The position numbers and the translations under genes were made by a program. From Amphritea sp. (GTDB lineage: Bacteria > Pseudomonadota > Gammaproteobacteria > Pseudomonadales > Nitrincolaceae), in NCBI GenBank assembly GCA_024679635.1, contig JAIBDA010000067.1:1-7269 (forward strand): a DNA stretch of 7,269 nucleotides, read 5' to 3'. Below, piece after piece: positions 1 through 6,669 of the stretch. The notes beneath the pieces are model-generated. The model had not been told where the DNA came from. It was given only the letters and a program-made list of their open reading frames with translations, and did no database searches. How positions within the stretch are numbered: the stretch's first letter is position 1; each line of letters opens with the position of its first letter.

Positions 1-1427
1 GCCAGTTCTTCTGGGGACGGCTCACGGCCCATCTCCTGAAGCATTTGACGAGAGATCCGATTCAGCTTATTGATCGTCTCGATCATGTGAACCGGAATAC
101 GAATGGTGCGTGCCTGGTCGGCAATGGAGCGTGTAATTGCCTGACGAATCCACCAGGTTGCATAGGTGGAGAACTTATAACCGCGACGGTATTCAAACTT
201 ATCAACCGCTTTCATCAGGCCGATGTTGCCTTCTTGAATTAGATCAAGGAATTGCAAACCTCGGTTGGTGTACTTCTTAGCGATAGAGATAACCAAGCGC
301 AGGTTGGCTTCAACCATCTCTTTCTTAGCGCGGCGAGCACGAGCTTCGCCGATCGACATGCGACGGTTAACTTCTTTTATCTCGTTCAGAGTCAGGTGGA
401 TATCATGCTCTGACTGAACCAGTTTTTTCTGAGCTCTGCGAAGTTCGATTTCGTGGCGCTTAAGTATGCGTGCATACTCAGAATCAGAGTTGATCAGCGC
501 ATCGAGCCATTCACTGTTGGTTTCGTTGCCCGGGAACTCTTTGATGAACTGACGACGCGGCATTTTGGCGCGTTGAGTACAGATCTGCATGATCATCCGC
601 TCTTGTTTACGGATGTTTTCAATTGAACTGCGAACATTGGTAACCAGCATGTCGTAATAGCGTGGAGCCAATTTAATCGGTGAAAATACTTCTGCAAGCT
701 CAACGAAGGCTTTAGCTGCAGTTTTACTGCTGCGGCCGTCTTTCTCAACAGCTTTCAGGTATATCTTATAGGCGTTACGGATAAGTCCAAAGCGGCGCTT
801 GGCTTCCTCGGGATCGGGACCGCGCTCTTTCTCTTCTTCGTCGTCATCGCTTTCGGCCTTAGCTGCAGCAGCTTCTGCTTGTGCAGCGGCCGATGGAATC
901 TCTGTTCCATCAGACGGGTCGATATAACCGCTGAAAATGTCGCTCAGGCGACCTTCTTCCTCAATGGTTACGTCGTAGGCTGTCAGGATAGCTTCTACAG
1001 ATCCAGGGAAAGCGGCTAAGCCAGACATGACTTCGCGCAGACCTTCTTCGATTCGCTTAGCGATTTCGATTTCGCCCTGACGTGTCAGAAGCTCAACAGT
1101 GCCCATTTCACGCATATACATGCGTACAGGATCTGTCGTTCGGCCGGCGTCTGATTCGACAGCGGCCAGTGCGGCAACCGCTTCTTCATCGGCTTCAACT
1201 TCTGCAGAGTCGCCTTCTGTCATCAGCAGGGTTTCTGCATCGGGGGCAACTTCGGTGACCGAAATGCCCATATCGTTGATCATTCGGATGATGTCTTCGA
1301 CTTGATCCGGATCAGCGATATCTTGTGGCAGATGGTCATTAACTTCAGCATAAGTAAGGTAGCCTTGCTCCTTACCCCGTGCGATCAGTTCCTTGAGGCG
1401 TGACTGCTGCTGGGAGGTATCTGACAT
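1..1427 (-). CDS. rpoD: RNA polymerase sigma factor RpoD (sigma70), 3' part missing
   Basis: Primary sigma factor; it binds core RNA polymerase in the cytoplasm and directs it to housekeeping promoters. The window holds the first 475 residues. Region 1.1 fills about residues 1-95. Region 1.2 includes [11 protein letters not shown] at 99-109. The variable non-conserved region follows, with an acidic run (DDDEEE) at 194-199. Region 2 begins near 373 ([14 protein letters not shown]). The promoter-melting and -10 recognition block has [13 protein letters not shown] at 422-434, with tryptophans 425-426 matching E. coli W433/W434. The sequence leaves the window at the start of region 3, so region 4 (-35 recognition) is not visible; by comparison with the 613-residue E. 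coli protein about 130 residues are missing. The ATG start has a GAAGGG ribosome site five bases upstream (1433-1438). It is the last visible gene of the rpsU-yqeY-dnaG-rpoD cluster and probably also has its own promoter. Confidence 0.98.
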   Translation of the reverse strand, partial: MSDTSQQQSRLKELIARGKEQGYLTYAEVNDHLPQDIADPDQVEDIIRMINDMGISVTEVAPDAETLLMTEGDSAEVEADEEAVAALAAVESDAGRTTDPVRMYMREMGTVELLTRQGEIEIAKRIEEGLREVMSGLAAFPGSVEAILTAYDVTIEEEGRLSDIFSGYIDPSDGTEIPSAAAQAEAAAAKAESDDDEEEKERGPDPEEAKRRFGLIRNAYKIYLKAVEKDGRSSKTAAKAFVELAEVFSPIKLAPRYYDMLVTNVRSSIENIRKQERMIMQICTQRAKMPRRQFIKEFPGNETNSEWLDALINSDSEYARILKRHEIELRRAQKKLVQSEHDIHLTLNEIKEVNRRMSIGEARARRAKKEMVEANLRLVISIAKKYTNRGLQFLDLIQEGNIGLMKAVDKFEYRRGYKFSTYATWWIRQAITRSIADQARTIRIPVHMIETINKLNRISRQMLQEMGREPSPEEL

Positions 1428-1470
1428 AGTTGCCCTTCAATGATGACAAAAGTGGAAAAATTAGCCCGAC

Positions 1471-1499
1471 ATTATAGCGATTGTGGGTGCTGAATTCTA
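1471..1499 (-). promoter_or_regulatory. candidate rpoD promoter
   Basis: On the minus strand the -10 hexamer is a perfect TATAAT (1471-1476). It lies 43 bases from the rpoD start codon, which implies a leader of roughly 35 bases. At a 17-base spacing the -35 position reads TAGAAT (1494-1499), matching only three bases of TTGACA, and no extended TGn precedes the -10. The bases just downstream (GTCGGGC) are GC-rich. The strong -10 makes a real promoter likely, but the weak -35 suggests modest strength or help from an activator. This is inferred from sequence alone. Confidence 0.6.
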
Positions 1500-1535
1500 C
1501 AGATTGCAGATGCTTATACGGATATTTCATCTATT

Positions 1536-1552
1536 AAAAATAGACTATTTTT
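1536..1552. repeat. AT-rich perfect inverted repeat upstream of the rpoD promoter
   Basis: Two 8-base arms, AAAAATAG and CTATTTTT, flank a single central A at 1544, giving a perfect odd-length palindrome. CTATT at 1531-1535 can also pair with AATAG at 1539-1543 in an overlapping alternative. The dyad sits about 60 bases upstream of the candidate rpoD -10 box. It could be an operator, an upstream AT-rich element, or chance in AT-rich DNA. It has no GC-rich stem, so it is a poor terminator. Confidence 0.5.
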
Positions 1553-1646
1553 CAATGTCCTGGGAAAGGAATGCGAAATTACCGTTTTGGTTTGATCTGT
1601 AGCTGAATAGGTGGGGGTGAAATAAAAAAAATCAATGGTGATGTGG

Positions 1647-3590
1647 TTATTTTTCAGGCGTTTTTCTTAATCGACTACCTGCTTGCTGCATGATTAGTTT
1701 ATTTAGCTGTGTTTTGTCGTCTGCATTGAGATGGGGTTGAGATTTAAGTAGTAGAATTTTTTTGTCAAGATGTCGTTCTTCTAATCGATTAAGGCAGTCA
1801 GTTAAGACCTGTTGTGCGTTATTCGAATCGATAATGGGGGCTTGATGCGCGATCTCGTTGAGTTGCTGAATTAGAGGTCTCAGCTGCTCGTTGTCCTGCC
1901 AGTCTACGGCGAGGATGCCAGGGGATACGCCGGGATTATCTTGCAGGTAACGGGTCAGCTGGTAAAGCAATTGTTCTGCATCATCGTCAGAGCCGGAGAG
2001 TGTCTCAAGATTGCCGCAATGGGGGGCTAGAGTCGGCAGATGAAGTAATATGGAAACTGCTTTAGTGCTAGGGTTGAAATGCACAGCCGAGCCGCCGGGT
2101 GGCGCAGGGCGTGATTTTTTATTGTCTTTGCCAAATTTCCGGTCTTTCTTATTAAAGCTATTTGTTTTGTTGTTACCGTAGTCCTGGTGGGTTTGTTCAG
2201 GCTGGTAATCGAAATAGCCATCTTCTTGATATACAGGCTCTTCAGGGTAGTAATTATGTTCAGGAGTCGTCGGAGTATTGGTTGCTTCCTGCAGGTTGTT
2301 AACGCTGATGAGCTGTTCCAGGCTGAGACCGGTAAGTTCGGATATTTTTTCCTGCATCATCTGCTTTAGAATGCCTGGCTGCATCTGATCGATCAGCGGA
2401 AGTGCTTCATTGCTGAAGCTGGCGCGGCCATCCAGTGAGTTCATGTCGGCCCCCTCTTCAAGGGTTTTAAAGAAGAAGTCGGATAGTGGGAGTGCCTCAG
2501 TGATTCGCTGCTCGAATTTTTCGCAGCCCTCTTGTCTGACCAGGCTGTCCGGGTCTTCTCCGTCCGGGAGGAAGAGGAATCTGGCTTGCTTACCGTCGGT
2601 AATTACCGGCATGGTAGTGTCCAGCGCCCGCTTAGCGGCTTTGCGCCCGGCCTGGTCGCCGTCAAAACAGAAGATTACCTCTGGCACCATTTTTAATAGT
2701 CGTTCCAGATGCTGAGCTGTTGTCGCTGTGCCTAGTGTTGCAACGGCATAACCAATGCCGTACTGAGCGAGTCCAACGACATCCATATAACCTTCAACAA
2801 TTATGAGGCGGCTAAGGCTTTGATTGAATTTTCGTGCTTCATACAAACCATAGAGTTCGCGGCTTTTATGGAAGGTGTCTGTTTCGGGTGAATTAAGATA
2901 TTTTGGTTTTTCGTCGCCTAGAACTCTACCGCCAAAGGCGATGACGCGTCCGCGCATGTCTCGAATAGGGAACATGATGCGCTCCCTGAAGCGATCATAG
3001 TAGCGTTCCGAGTCCTCTTTGTTAATGAGCATGCCGGCCAGCTCTAAGCGCAGTTTTGTGTCCTTATCACTGGCAAGTTTTTTTAACAGATTGTCCCAGC
3101 CGGGAGGGGCGTAACCGATACCAAATCGTGCAGCGAACTGGCCGGTAAGGCCTCGGTTTTTCAGGTAGTTAACTGCGGTTTCTTTGGTGGAGTGTTCGCG
3201 TAACTGCTGTTGATAATAGTCAGAGGCCTCTTCAAGAATTGCGTAGATATCCTTGATGCGCTGCTCGCGCTGATGATCAACAGGTCCCTGGGTTTTTGGT
3301 AGCTCGACGCCAGCTAATTTAGCTAGCTCTTCAACAGCCTCTGGAAAGCTGAGGCGGTCATGTTCCATCAAAAAGCCAAGCGAATTACCTCCGGCGCCAC
3401 AACCAAAGCAGTAATAAAATTGTTTTTCATTATTAACGGTAAAAGAGGGGGATTTTTCTTTGTGGAACGGACAGAGGCCGGAATAGTTTTTACCAGTCCG
3501 TTTAAGCTTGACTCGTGCCTCAACGATATCAAGAACGTTGACGCGTGCGAGAATATCATCGATAAAGGCTTGCGGAATACGTCCGGCCAT
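1647..3590 (-). CDS. dnaG: DNA primase DnaG
   Basis: Makes the RNA primers for chromosome replication at the fork, acting with the DnaB helicase. The 647-residue protein has all three bacterial primase domains. The N-terminal zinc-binding domain has ligands C40, H43, C61 and C64. The central polymerase domain contains a TOPRIM fold with the catalytic acidic residues E266 (in EGYMD) and D310/D312 (in FDGDQAGRKAA). The C-terminal helicase-binding domain spans about 505-647. It is longer than the 581-residue E. coli enzyme, mainly through a low-complexity linker at about 435-500 that is first acidic and tyrosine-rich, then lysine/arginine-rich. The ATG start gives the family's usual N-terminus. 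Its ribosome site is weak (AGGT about 12 bases upstream), in keeping with the low expression known for dnaG. It lies 42 bases after the yqeY-like gene and is probably cotranscribed from the rpsU promoter. Confidence 0.98.
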   Translation of the reverse strand: MAGRIPQAFIDDILARVNVLDIVEARVKLKRTGKNYSGLCPFHKEKSPSFTVNNEKQFYYCFGCGAGGNSLGFLMEHDRLSFPEAVEELAKLAGVELPKTQGPVDHQREQRIKDIYAILEEASDYYQQQLREHSTKETAVNYLKNRGLTGQFAARFGIGYAPPGWDNLLKKLASDKDTKLRLELAGMLINKEDSERYYDRFRERIMFPIRDMRGRVIAFGGRVLGDEKPKYLNSPETDTFHKSRELYGLYEARKFNQSLSRLIIVEGYMDVVGLAQYGIGYAVATLGTATTAQHLERLLKMVPEVIFCFDGDQAGRKAAKRALDTTMPVITDGKQARFLFLPDGEDPDSLVRQEGCEKFEQRITEALPLSDFFFKTLEEGADMNSLDGRASFSNEALPLIDQMQPGILKQMMQEKISELTGLSLEQLISVNNLQEATNTPTTPEHNYYPEEPVYQEDGYFDYQPEQTHQDYGNNKTNSFNKKDRKFGKDNKKSRPAPPGGSAVHFNPSTKAVSILLHLPTLAPHCGNLETLSGSDDDAEQLLYQLTRYLQDNPGVSPGILAVDWQDNEQLRPLIQQLNEIAHQAPIIDSNNAQQVLTDCLNRLEERHLDKKILLLKSQPHLNADDKTQLNKLIMQQAGSRLRKTPEK

Positions 3591-3603
3591 AATGAATAGC
3601 TAC

Positions 3604-3627
3604 CTGCTGATTATGAGGGTCCAGCAG
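3604..3627 (-). other. candidate hairpin over the dnaG ribosome-binding region
   Basis: On the minus strand CTGCTG (3622-3627) can pair with CAGCAG (3604-3609) across a 12-base loop, just after the yqeY-like stop codon. The downstream arm abuts the only Shine-Dalgarno-like bases (AGGT) in front of dnaG. There is no T-tract after it, so it is not a terminator. It might limit dnaG translation or mark an RNA processing site; this is inference from pairing alone. Confidence 0.35.
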
Positions 3628-3632
3628 TTATT

Positions 3633-4082
3633 TTAACTATTTAGGCAGTTTTTGACGAGTTGGCTGATTGCACCCATGTCGGCGCGGCCTTGAACCTGGG
3701 GTTTGACCAGTGCCATAACTTTGCCCATCTCTTGCATACCTTGTGCACCGGAATCGGTTACTGCGGTATTAACAATAGCGGTAAGTTCGGCTTCTGTTAG
3801 CTGTTGAGGCAGGAACTCCTTGATGACAAGAAGCTCCTGCTGCTCAATATCGGCCAGATCATCACGACCGGCAGCGCTAAACTGCTCGATCGAATCGCGT
3901 CGCTGTTTTTGCATTTTATCCAGCGTCGCGAGAACTCGCGCATTATCCAGTTCAATACGTTCATCAATTTCGATGCGTTTGAGCTCTGACAGAATCATTC
4001 GGATAGTTGCTAGGCGCGGCTTATCTTTAGCGCGCATCGCTACTTTCATCTCATCACTGATGCGTTGCTTCAGTTCAGACAT
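3633..4082 (-). CDS. GatB/YqeY family protein
   Basis: A small soluble cytoplasmic protein of 149 residues, the usual length for the YqeY family, which resembles the C-terminal tail domain of the GatB subunit of the Asp-tRNA(Asn)/Glu-tRNA(Gln) amidotransferase. Family-typical features are a helical N-terminus with LATIRMILSELKR at 24-36, IKEFLPQQLTEAEL at 87-100, and a C-terminal MGKVMALVKPQVQGRADM stretch at 118-135. No catalytic residues are known to me; a tRNA-related role is suggested by homology and by its place between rpsU and dnaG, but the function is not established. The ATG start has an AGGAG ribosome site six bases upstream. It lies 46 bases after rpsU and 42 bases before dnaG, consistent with one operon. 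Confidence 0.93.
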   Translation of the reverse strand: MSELKQRISDEMKVAMRAKDKPRLATIRMILSELKRIEIDERIELDNARVLATLDKMQKQRRDSIEQFSAAGRDDLADIEQQELLVIKEFLPQQLTEAELTAIVNTAVTDSGAQGMQEMGKVMALVKPQVQGRADMGAISQLVKNCLNS

Positions 4083-4128
4083 TCCGATCTCCTGGCAGTG
4101 TATTGCTGTTTAATGCGTGGTGAAGATC

Positions 4129-4344
4129 TTAGTACAGACGAACGCGACGCTGATTTTCACGCTGAACTTTCTTCAGGTGACGCTTAACAGCTGCAGCAGC
4201 CTTACGCTTACGGATAGATGTAGGCTTCTCGTAGAATTCACGACGACGTACTTCAGCCAGAACACCGGCTTTTTCGCAAGAGCGCTTGAAACGACGCAGA
4301 GCTACGTCAAATGGCTCGTTTTCTTTAACTTTAACTGCTGGCAT
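4129..4344 (-). CDS. rpsU: 30S ribosomal protein S21
   Basis: S21 is a small basic protein of the 30S subunit platform, important for translation initiation near the anti-Shine-Dalgarno end of 16S rRNA. The 71-residue product is full length and matches the gammaproteobacterial family throughout: [20 protein letters not shown] at the start, [20 protein letters not shown] in the middle and a basic tail ending RRVRLY. The frame stays open 14 codons further upstream, but the family's MPAVKV start and a purine-rich ribosome site (AAGGAAAGG, seven bases away) favour this ATG. It is the first gene of the rpsU-yqeY-dnaG-rpoD cluster and has a strong promoter about 75 bases upstream. Confidence 0.98.
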   Translation of the reverse strand: MPAVKVKENEPFDVALRRFKRSCEKAGVLAEVRRREFYEKPTSIRKRKAAAAVKRHLKKVQRENQRRVRLY

Positions 4345-4385
4345 ATAAATACCTTTCCTTCTAAGAAAATTTGATGTCTGTTCCA

Positions 4386-4401
4386 CTGAGTTTAGACTCA
4401 G
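4386..4401 (-). other. hairpin in the rpsU mRNA leader
   Basis: CTGAGT and ACTCAG form a perfect 6-base-pair stem around a 4-base loop. On the minus strand this lies within the first 30 or so bases of the predicted rpsU transcript and about 30 bases ahead of its ribosome site. Ribosomal protein leaders often carry autoregulatory or stability structures, so a role in S21 control is possible, but nothing in the sequence proves it. Confidence 0.4.
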
Positions 4402-4419
4402 CTGCCAATAAGGGCCGGT

Positions 4420-4448
4420 ATTTTATTCTTATGGAACTGCAGTGTAAA
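4420..4448 (-). promoter_or_regulatory. rpsU operon promoter (sigma70 type)
   Basis: On the minus strand, TTTACA (4443-4448, five of six matches to TTGACA) and TAAAAT (4420-4425, five of six matches to TATAAT) are separated by exactly 17 bases. Transcription should start near 4412-4414, giving a leader of about 69 bases before rpsU. The bases between the -10 box and the start are GC-rich (ACCGGCC), as in promoters of ribosomal genes that are repressed by ppGpp and DksA in starvation. That regulatory reading is inference. Confidence 0.8.
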
Positions 4449-4482
4449 GCCTAAATACGATGAAATGATTGTTAAATTGAAG

Positions 4483-4488
4483 GATAAT
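4483..4488 (+). promoter_or_regulatory. possible tsaD -10 box
   Basis: GATAAT matches five of six bases of the -10 consensus and lies 72 bases upstream of tsaD. The expected -35 position (4460-4465, ATGAAA) is a poor match. tsaD must have a promoter somewhere in this gap because its neighbour is divergent, and this is the best single hexamer I found, but the assignment is weak. Confidence 0.3.
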
Positions 4489-4506
4489 GGCGCTCTTTTC
4501 AATAAC

Positions 4507-4526
4507 CCAGTGACTTGAATCGCTGG
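4507..4526 (+). other. hairpin in the tsaD leader
   Basis: CCAGTGA and TCGCTGG form a 7-base-pair stem with one G-T wobble and a CTTGAA loop, followed by CTTTTATC. It starts 54 bases upstream of the tsaD ATG. The short T-stretch after it resembles a weak terminator, so it could attenuate tsaD or only stabilise the 5' end of the mRNA. Confidence 0.35.
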
Positions 4527-4560
4527 CTTTTATCTGTATTTGTAGTGAGAGCAGTAACTG

Positions 4561-5595
4561 ATGCGTGTGTTAGGAATCGAAACCTCTTGTGATGAAACCG
4601 GCGTGGCTATCTATGATAGTGAGTCCGGATTGCTGGGTGATGCCCTTTATAGTCAGGTGGCGGTTCATGCAGAGTATGGAGGCGTAGTGCCAGAACTGGC
4701 CTCCCGGGATCATGTTCGTAAGCTGTTACCCTTGGTGAATGAGGTGTTGGAGTCCTCAGGGACAGCGGCGGATCAGATAGATGCTGTTGCTTATACAGCT
4801 GGTCCTGGTTTGATTGGCGCTCTGATGGTGGGGGCATCGACCGGCAGGGCGATGGCTCTTGCCTGGGGAATTCCTGCCATAGGGGTTCATCATATGGAGG
4901 GGCATTTGTTAGCCCCGATGCTCGAAGAACATCCTCCGGAATTTCCTTTTGTCGCGTTATTAGTATCAGGAGGGCATACGCAGTTAGTGCAGGTAAACGC
5001 TATAGGCGAATATACTGTGCTGGGCGAATCATTGGATGATGCGGCCGGTGAGGCTTTTGATAAAGCTGCAAAAATGTTGGGACTCGATTATCCCGGTGGA
5101 CCGGAAGTGGCTCGTCTTGCGGAAAAGGGCGATCGAAAGCGGTTTCGTTTTCCGCGGCCAATGACCGATCGTCCTGGCGTTGATTTTAGCTTTAGTGGCT
5201 TGAAAACCTTTACCCTGAATACAGCGAACAAGCATAGAGTGGATGGGGTGCTTTCGGAAACGGATCGTTGTGATATTGCTGCGGCCTTTGAAGAAGCCGT
5301 GGTTGATACGCTGGCTATTAAATGTCGACGCGCACTACAGCAAACCGGTTTTAAGCAGTTAGTCATTGCTGGCGGCGTCAGTGCGAATCAGCGTTTACGT
5401 GATCGATTGGAAGAGATGGTGAAGAAGGAGCGCGCGCAGTTGTTTTATGCCCGTCCACGTTTCTGCACAGATAACGGTGCGATGATTGCGTATGCGGGTT
5501 GTCAGCGTTTAATGGCTGGGCAAAGCAGTGACCTTTCTATTCAATGTCAGCCGCGCTGGCCGATGGACAGCCTGGAACCTATAAATCAGTCATAG
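4561..5595 (+). CDS. tsaD: tRNA N6-threonylcarbamoyladenosine transferase TsaD
   Basis: Transfers the threonylcarbamoyl group from threonylcarbamoyl-AMP to A37 of tRNAs that read ANN codons, working in the cytoplasm with TsaB and TsaE. The gene was formerly called gcp or ygjD. The 344-residue protein is full length. It opens with the family signature [15 protein letters not shown] (2-16). The metal-binding HxxxH pair is H111/H115 (HHMEGH), and D304 in TDNGAMIAY is the third ligand. Nucleotide-binding elements of the ASKHA fold include LVSGGHTQL (134-142), GEAFDKAAK (163-171) and [12 protein letters not shown] (269-280). The ATG start gives the standard N-terminus, though its ribosome site is weak (GAGAG, about 11 bases away). 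It is divergent from rpsU, a common neighbour, and convergent with plsY. Confidence 0.98.
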   Translation: MRVLGIETSCDETGVAIYDSESGLLGDALYSQVAVHAEYGGVVPELASRDHVRKLLPLVNEVLESSGTAADQIDAVAYTAGPGLIGALMVGASTGRAMALAWGIPAIGVHHMEGHLLAPMLEEHPPEFPFVALLVSGGHTQLVQVNAIGEYTVLGESLDDAAGEAFDKAAKMLGLDYPGGPEVARLAEKGDRKRFRFPRPMTDRPGVDFSFSGLKTFTLNTANKHRVDGVLSETDRCDIAAAFEEAVVDTLAIKCRRALQQTGFKQLVIAGGVSANQRLRDRLEEMVKKERAQLFYARPRFCTDNGAMIAYAGCQRLMAGQSSDLSIQCQPRWPMDSLEPINQS

Positions 5596-5607
5596 CTCTT
5601 CTTATAT

Positions 5608-6198
5608 TCAAAGGGGGCTCTCGCTGCCTTTCAATAACTTGCGAATATTCTGATGATGGGTTGCCAGAAGCAGGCAGCTCATTATGATAACCGGAAGTAA
5701 AACTTGTGGTGTTAATTGCCAGCAGATAACAGGGCTGACAAGTGACATGCCAACCGCTGCCAGAGAAGACGTCCTGCGAATGACTAAGAGAGAGAGCCAG
5801 ATTGCACAGAGTGCAAGCCCCAGTCGATAGTCAAGCAGCAAACAGCTGCCTAACATCGTAGCGACACCTTTACCTCCCCCAAAACGCAGAAATATTGACC
5901 ACACATGGCCGACCAATGCCGAGATGCCGACCAGAGCCTGGTTGAATAGTCCCAAATCAAGTTTCTGAGCAATCCATACTGCCAGCATCCCCTTACTGAG
6001 ATCGCCCGTGAGTGTTAGGAGTGCTGCTGGTCGGTTTCCCATCCGTAGTACATTAGTTGCACCTGGGTTCCCTGAGCCCTGTTGACGGGGGTCGCCTATC
6101 CCCATAGAGTGGCAAACTAGAACGGCCGTGGGAATGGATCCCAGCAAGTATGCCGCTAACATTACGGTCAGCGTTGTGAAGGCGTCCGCTGCGATCAT
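5608..6198 (-). CDS. plsY: Acyl-phosphate:glycerol-3-phosphate acyltransferase PlsY
   Basis: Inner-membrane enzyme that transfers the acyl group of acyl-phosphate (made by PlsX) to glycerol-3-phosphate, the first acylation step of phospholipid synthesis. The 196-residue protein is hydrophobic with about five membrane segments. The three conserved loop motifs are present: GSIPTA at 20-25, GSGNPGATNVLR at 41-52 followed by GDLSKG at 65-70, and GHVWSIFLRFGGGKGVAT at 97-114. The C-terminus HHQNIRKLLKG (181-191) is also typical. The chosen ATG has only a poor ribosome site (GGTAAAG). An alternative ATG 12 codons in has none and would shorten the first membrane helix, so the longer form is preferred. 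It stands alone on this strand, ends 12 bases from the tsaD stop, and is divergent from the small secreted-protein gene. Confidence 0.96.
   Translation of the reverse strand: MIAADAFTTLTVMLAAYLLGSIPTAVLVCHSMGIGDPRQQGSGNPGATNVLRMGNRPAALLTLTGDLSKGMLAVWIAQKLDLGLFNQALVGISALVGHVWSIFLRFGGGKGVATMLGSCLLLDYRLGLALCAIWLSLLVIRRTSSLAAVGMSLVSPVICWQLTPQVLLPVIIMSCLLLATHHQNIRKLLKGSESPL
5610..5631. terminator. weak candidate hairpin between tsaD and plsY
   Basis: AAAGG and CCTTT at the ends, with an inner GGC/GCT pairing after one mismatch, form an imperfect stem with a TCTC loop. It begins 15 bases after the tsaD stop and lies inside the last codons of plsY. Only three T residues follow it on either strand, so termination here would be inefficient. 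It is listed because no better terminator is visible for either convergent gene. Confidence 0.25.
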
Positions 6199-6220
6199 AT
6201 TCTTTACCGTGGTTATGGAG

Positions 6221-6251
6221 TTGTATTTAAATAGCTAAGACATTTTATATA
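6221..6251 (+). promoter_or_regulatory. possible promoter of the small secreted-protein gene
   Basis: The 105-base plsY divergent region is AT-rich. On the plus strand TTGTAT (6221-6226) and TATATA (6246-6251) are separated by 19 bases, longer than the ideal 17. They lie 53 bases upstream of the start codon. I saw no convincing plsY promoter on the other strand, although AT-rich hexamers such as TATAAA (6244-6249) are present. Confidence 0.3.
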
Positions 6252-6303
6252 GCGTACTTAGGCTCAGGATGAAAGCTATTGGGTGCGTTAAAGGAGTTCA
6301 GGG

Positions 6304-6618
6304 ATGAATAAATATATCGTTTTGATGCTGTTATTGCTGGCTGAAAATAGTATAGCTGGCTTTAGAATGGATGATGGTAGTCGAGTTGGTGCTGGTGATA
6401 ATATCAGTCTTCTCTATGCTCAGTGGGGTAGGGAAGTGATGCGGGTTAGCAGTAAAAGAACCTGCAATCGTATTATTAAACTGAAGCGGGACTATTGTTC
6501 AACCCGCCGGCTTATCTGGCAACGTGATGGCCGCTATATGATGGTTCAGATTTCAGGTCAGATGATTATTAAAACGGGTTGGACCCGCTCGCAGAGAGAG
6601 CTTAAAACGGTTTTCTGA
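6304..6618 (+). CDS. Small secreted protein, DUF2845-like
   Basis: Function unknown. The 104-residue product begins with a clear signal peptide: a lysine at 3, a hydrophobic core at about 4-12 and a likely cleavage after Ala18 (SIA/GF), so the mature form of about 86 residues should be periplasmic. The segment GSRVGAGDNISLLYAQWG (25-42) recalls the 'GD...VL.KWG' block of DUF2845 proteins, and the strand-rich IWQRDGRYMMVQISGQMII (71-89) recalls their C-terminal half. I make that assignment from memory of the family pattern only. Typical members have cysteines near the start of the mature protein and in the 'KCG' position; here those places are Met22 and Trp41. The only cysteines are 54 and 65, which could form a disulfide. 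The mature protein is basic. AAGGAG (6291-6296), seven bases before the ATG, is a strong ribosome site, which supports a real gene. It may be read with folB, 51 bases downstream. Confidence 0.8.
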   Translation: MNKYIVLMLLLLAENSIAGFRMDDGSRVGAGDNISLLYAQWGREVMRVSSKRTCNRIIKLKRDYCSTRRLIWQRDGRYMMVQISGQMIIKTGWTRSQRELKTVF

Positions 6619-6669
6619 ACCTCGCGAATAGACGTTTGAAATTAATTATAGTGTTGTAAGGGTTTTGTT

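Larger units (their letters stand above)
1428..1646 (-). other. dnaG-rpoD intergenic region
   Basis: This 219-base gap carries no gene that I can support. Read on the minus strand, it contains a T-rich stretch just after the dnaG stop (about 1622-1630) and an AT-rich inverted repeat at 1536-1552. A perfect -10 box lies at 1471-1476, and the rpoD ribosome site at 1433-1438. The layout fits a separate rpoD promoter region downstream of the rpsU promoter. Confidence 0.7.
4345..4560. other. rpsU/tsaD divergent intergenic region
   Basis: This 216-base region separates two divergent genes. The left half holds the rpsU leader and its strong promoter. The right half holds the tsaD leader, a possible tsaD -10 box and a GC-containing hairpin at 4507-4526. 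I see no open reading frame worth calling. I also see no clear LexA box (CTGT-N8-ACAG), although E. coli has one at its rpsU promoter. Confidence 0.7.

Noticed and set aside
1099..1305. Plus-strand open frame rich in Ser/Ala opposite rpoD
   Set aside because: It is antisense to the well-conserved rpoD region 1 coding sequence and has no ribosome site or family resemblance.
1621..1646. T-run after the dnaG stop as an intrinsic terminator
   Set aside because: On the minus strand an 8-base T run follows ATCACCATTGAT, but that can form only a 4-base-pair AT-rich stem, too weak to call.
4345..4386. Upstream extension of rpsU by 14 codons
   Set aside because: The S21 family starts at MPAVKV, and a good ribosome site lies directly before that ATG; the extension would cover the site.
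6604..6614. AAAACGGTTTT near the end of the small secreted-protein gene as a terminator
   Set aside because: The arms are separated by a single base, the stem is almost all A-T, and it lies inside the coding sequence.
6619..6669. A separate folB promoter in the 51-base gap
   Set aside because: TATAGT at 6647-6652 resembles a -10 box, but nothing like a -35 hexamer lies 16-18 bases upstream.
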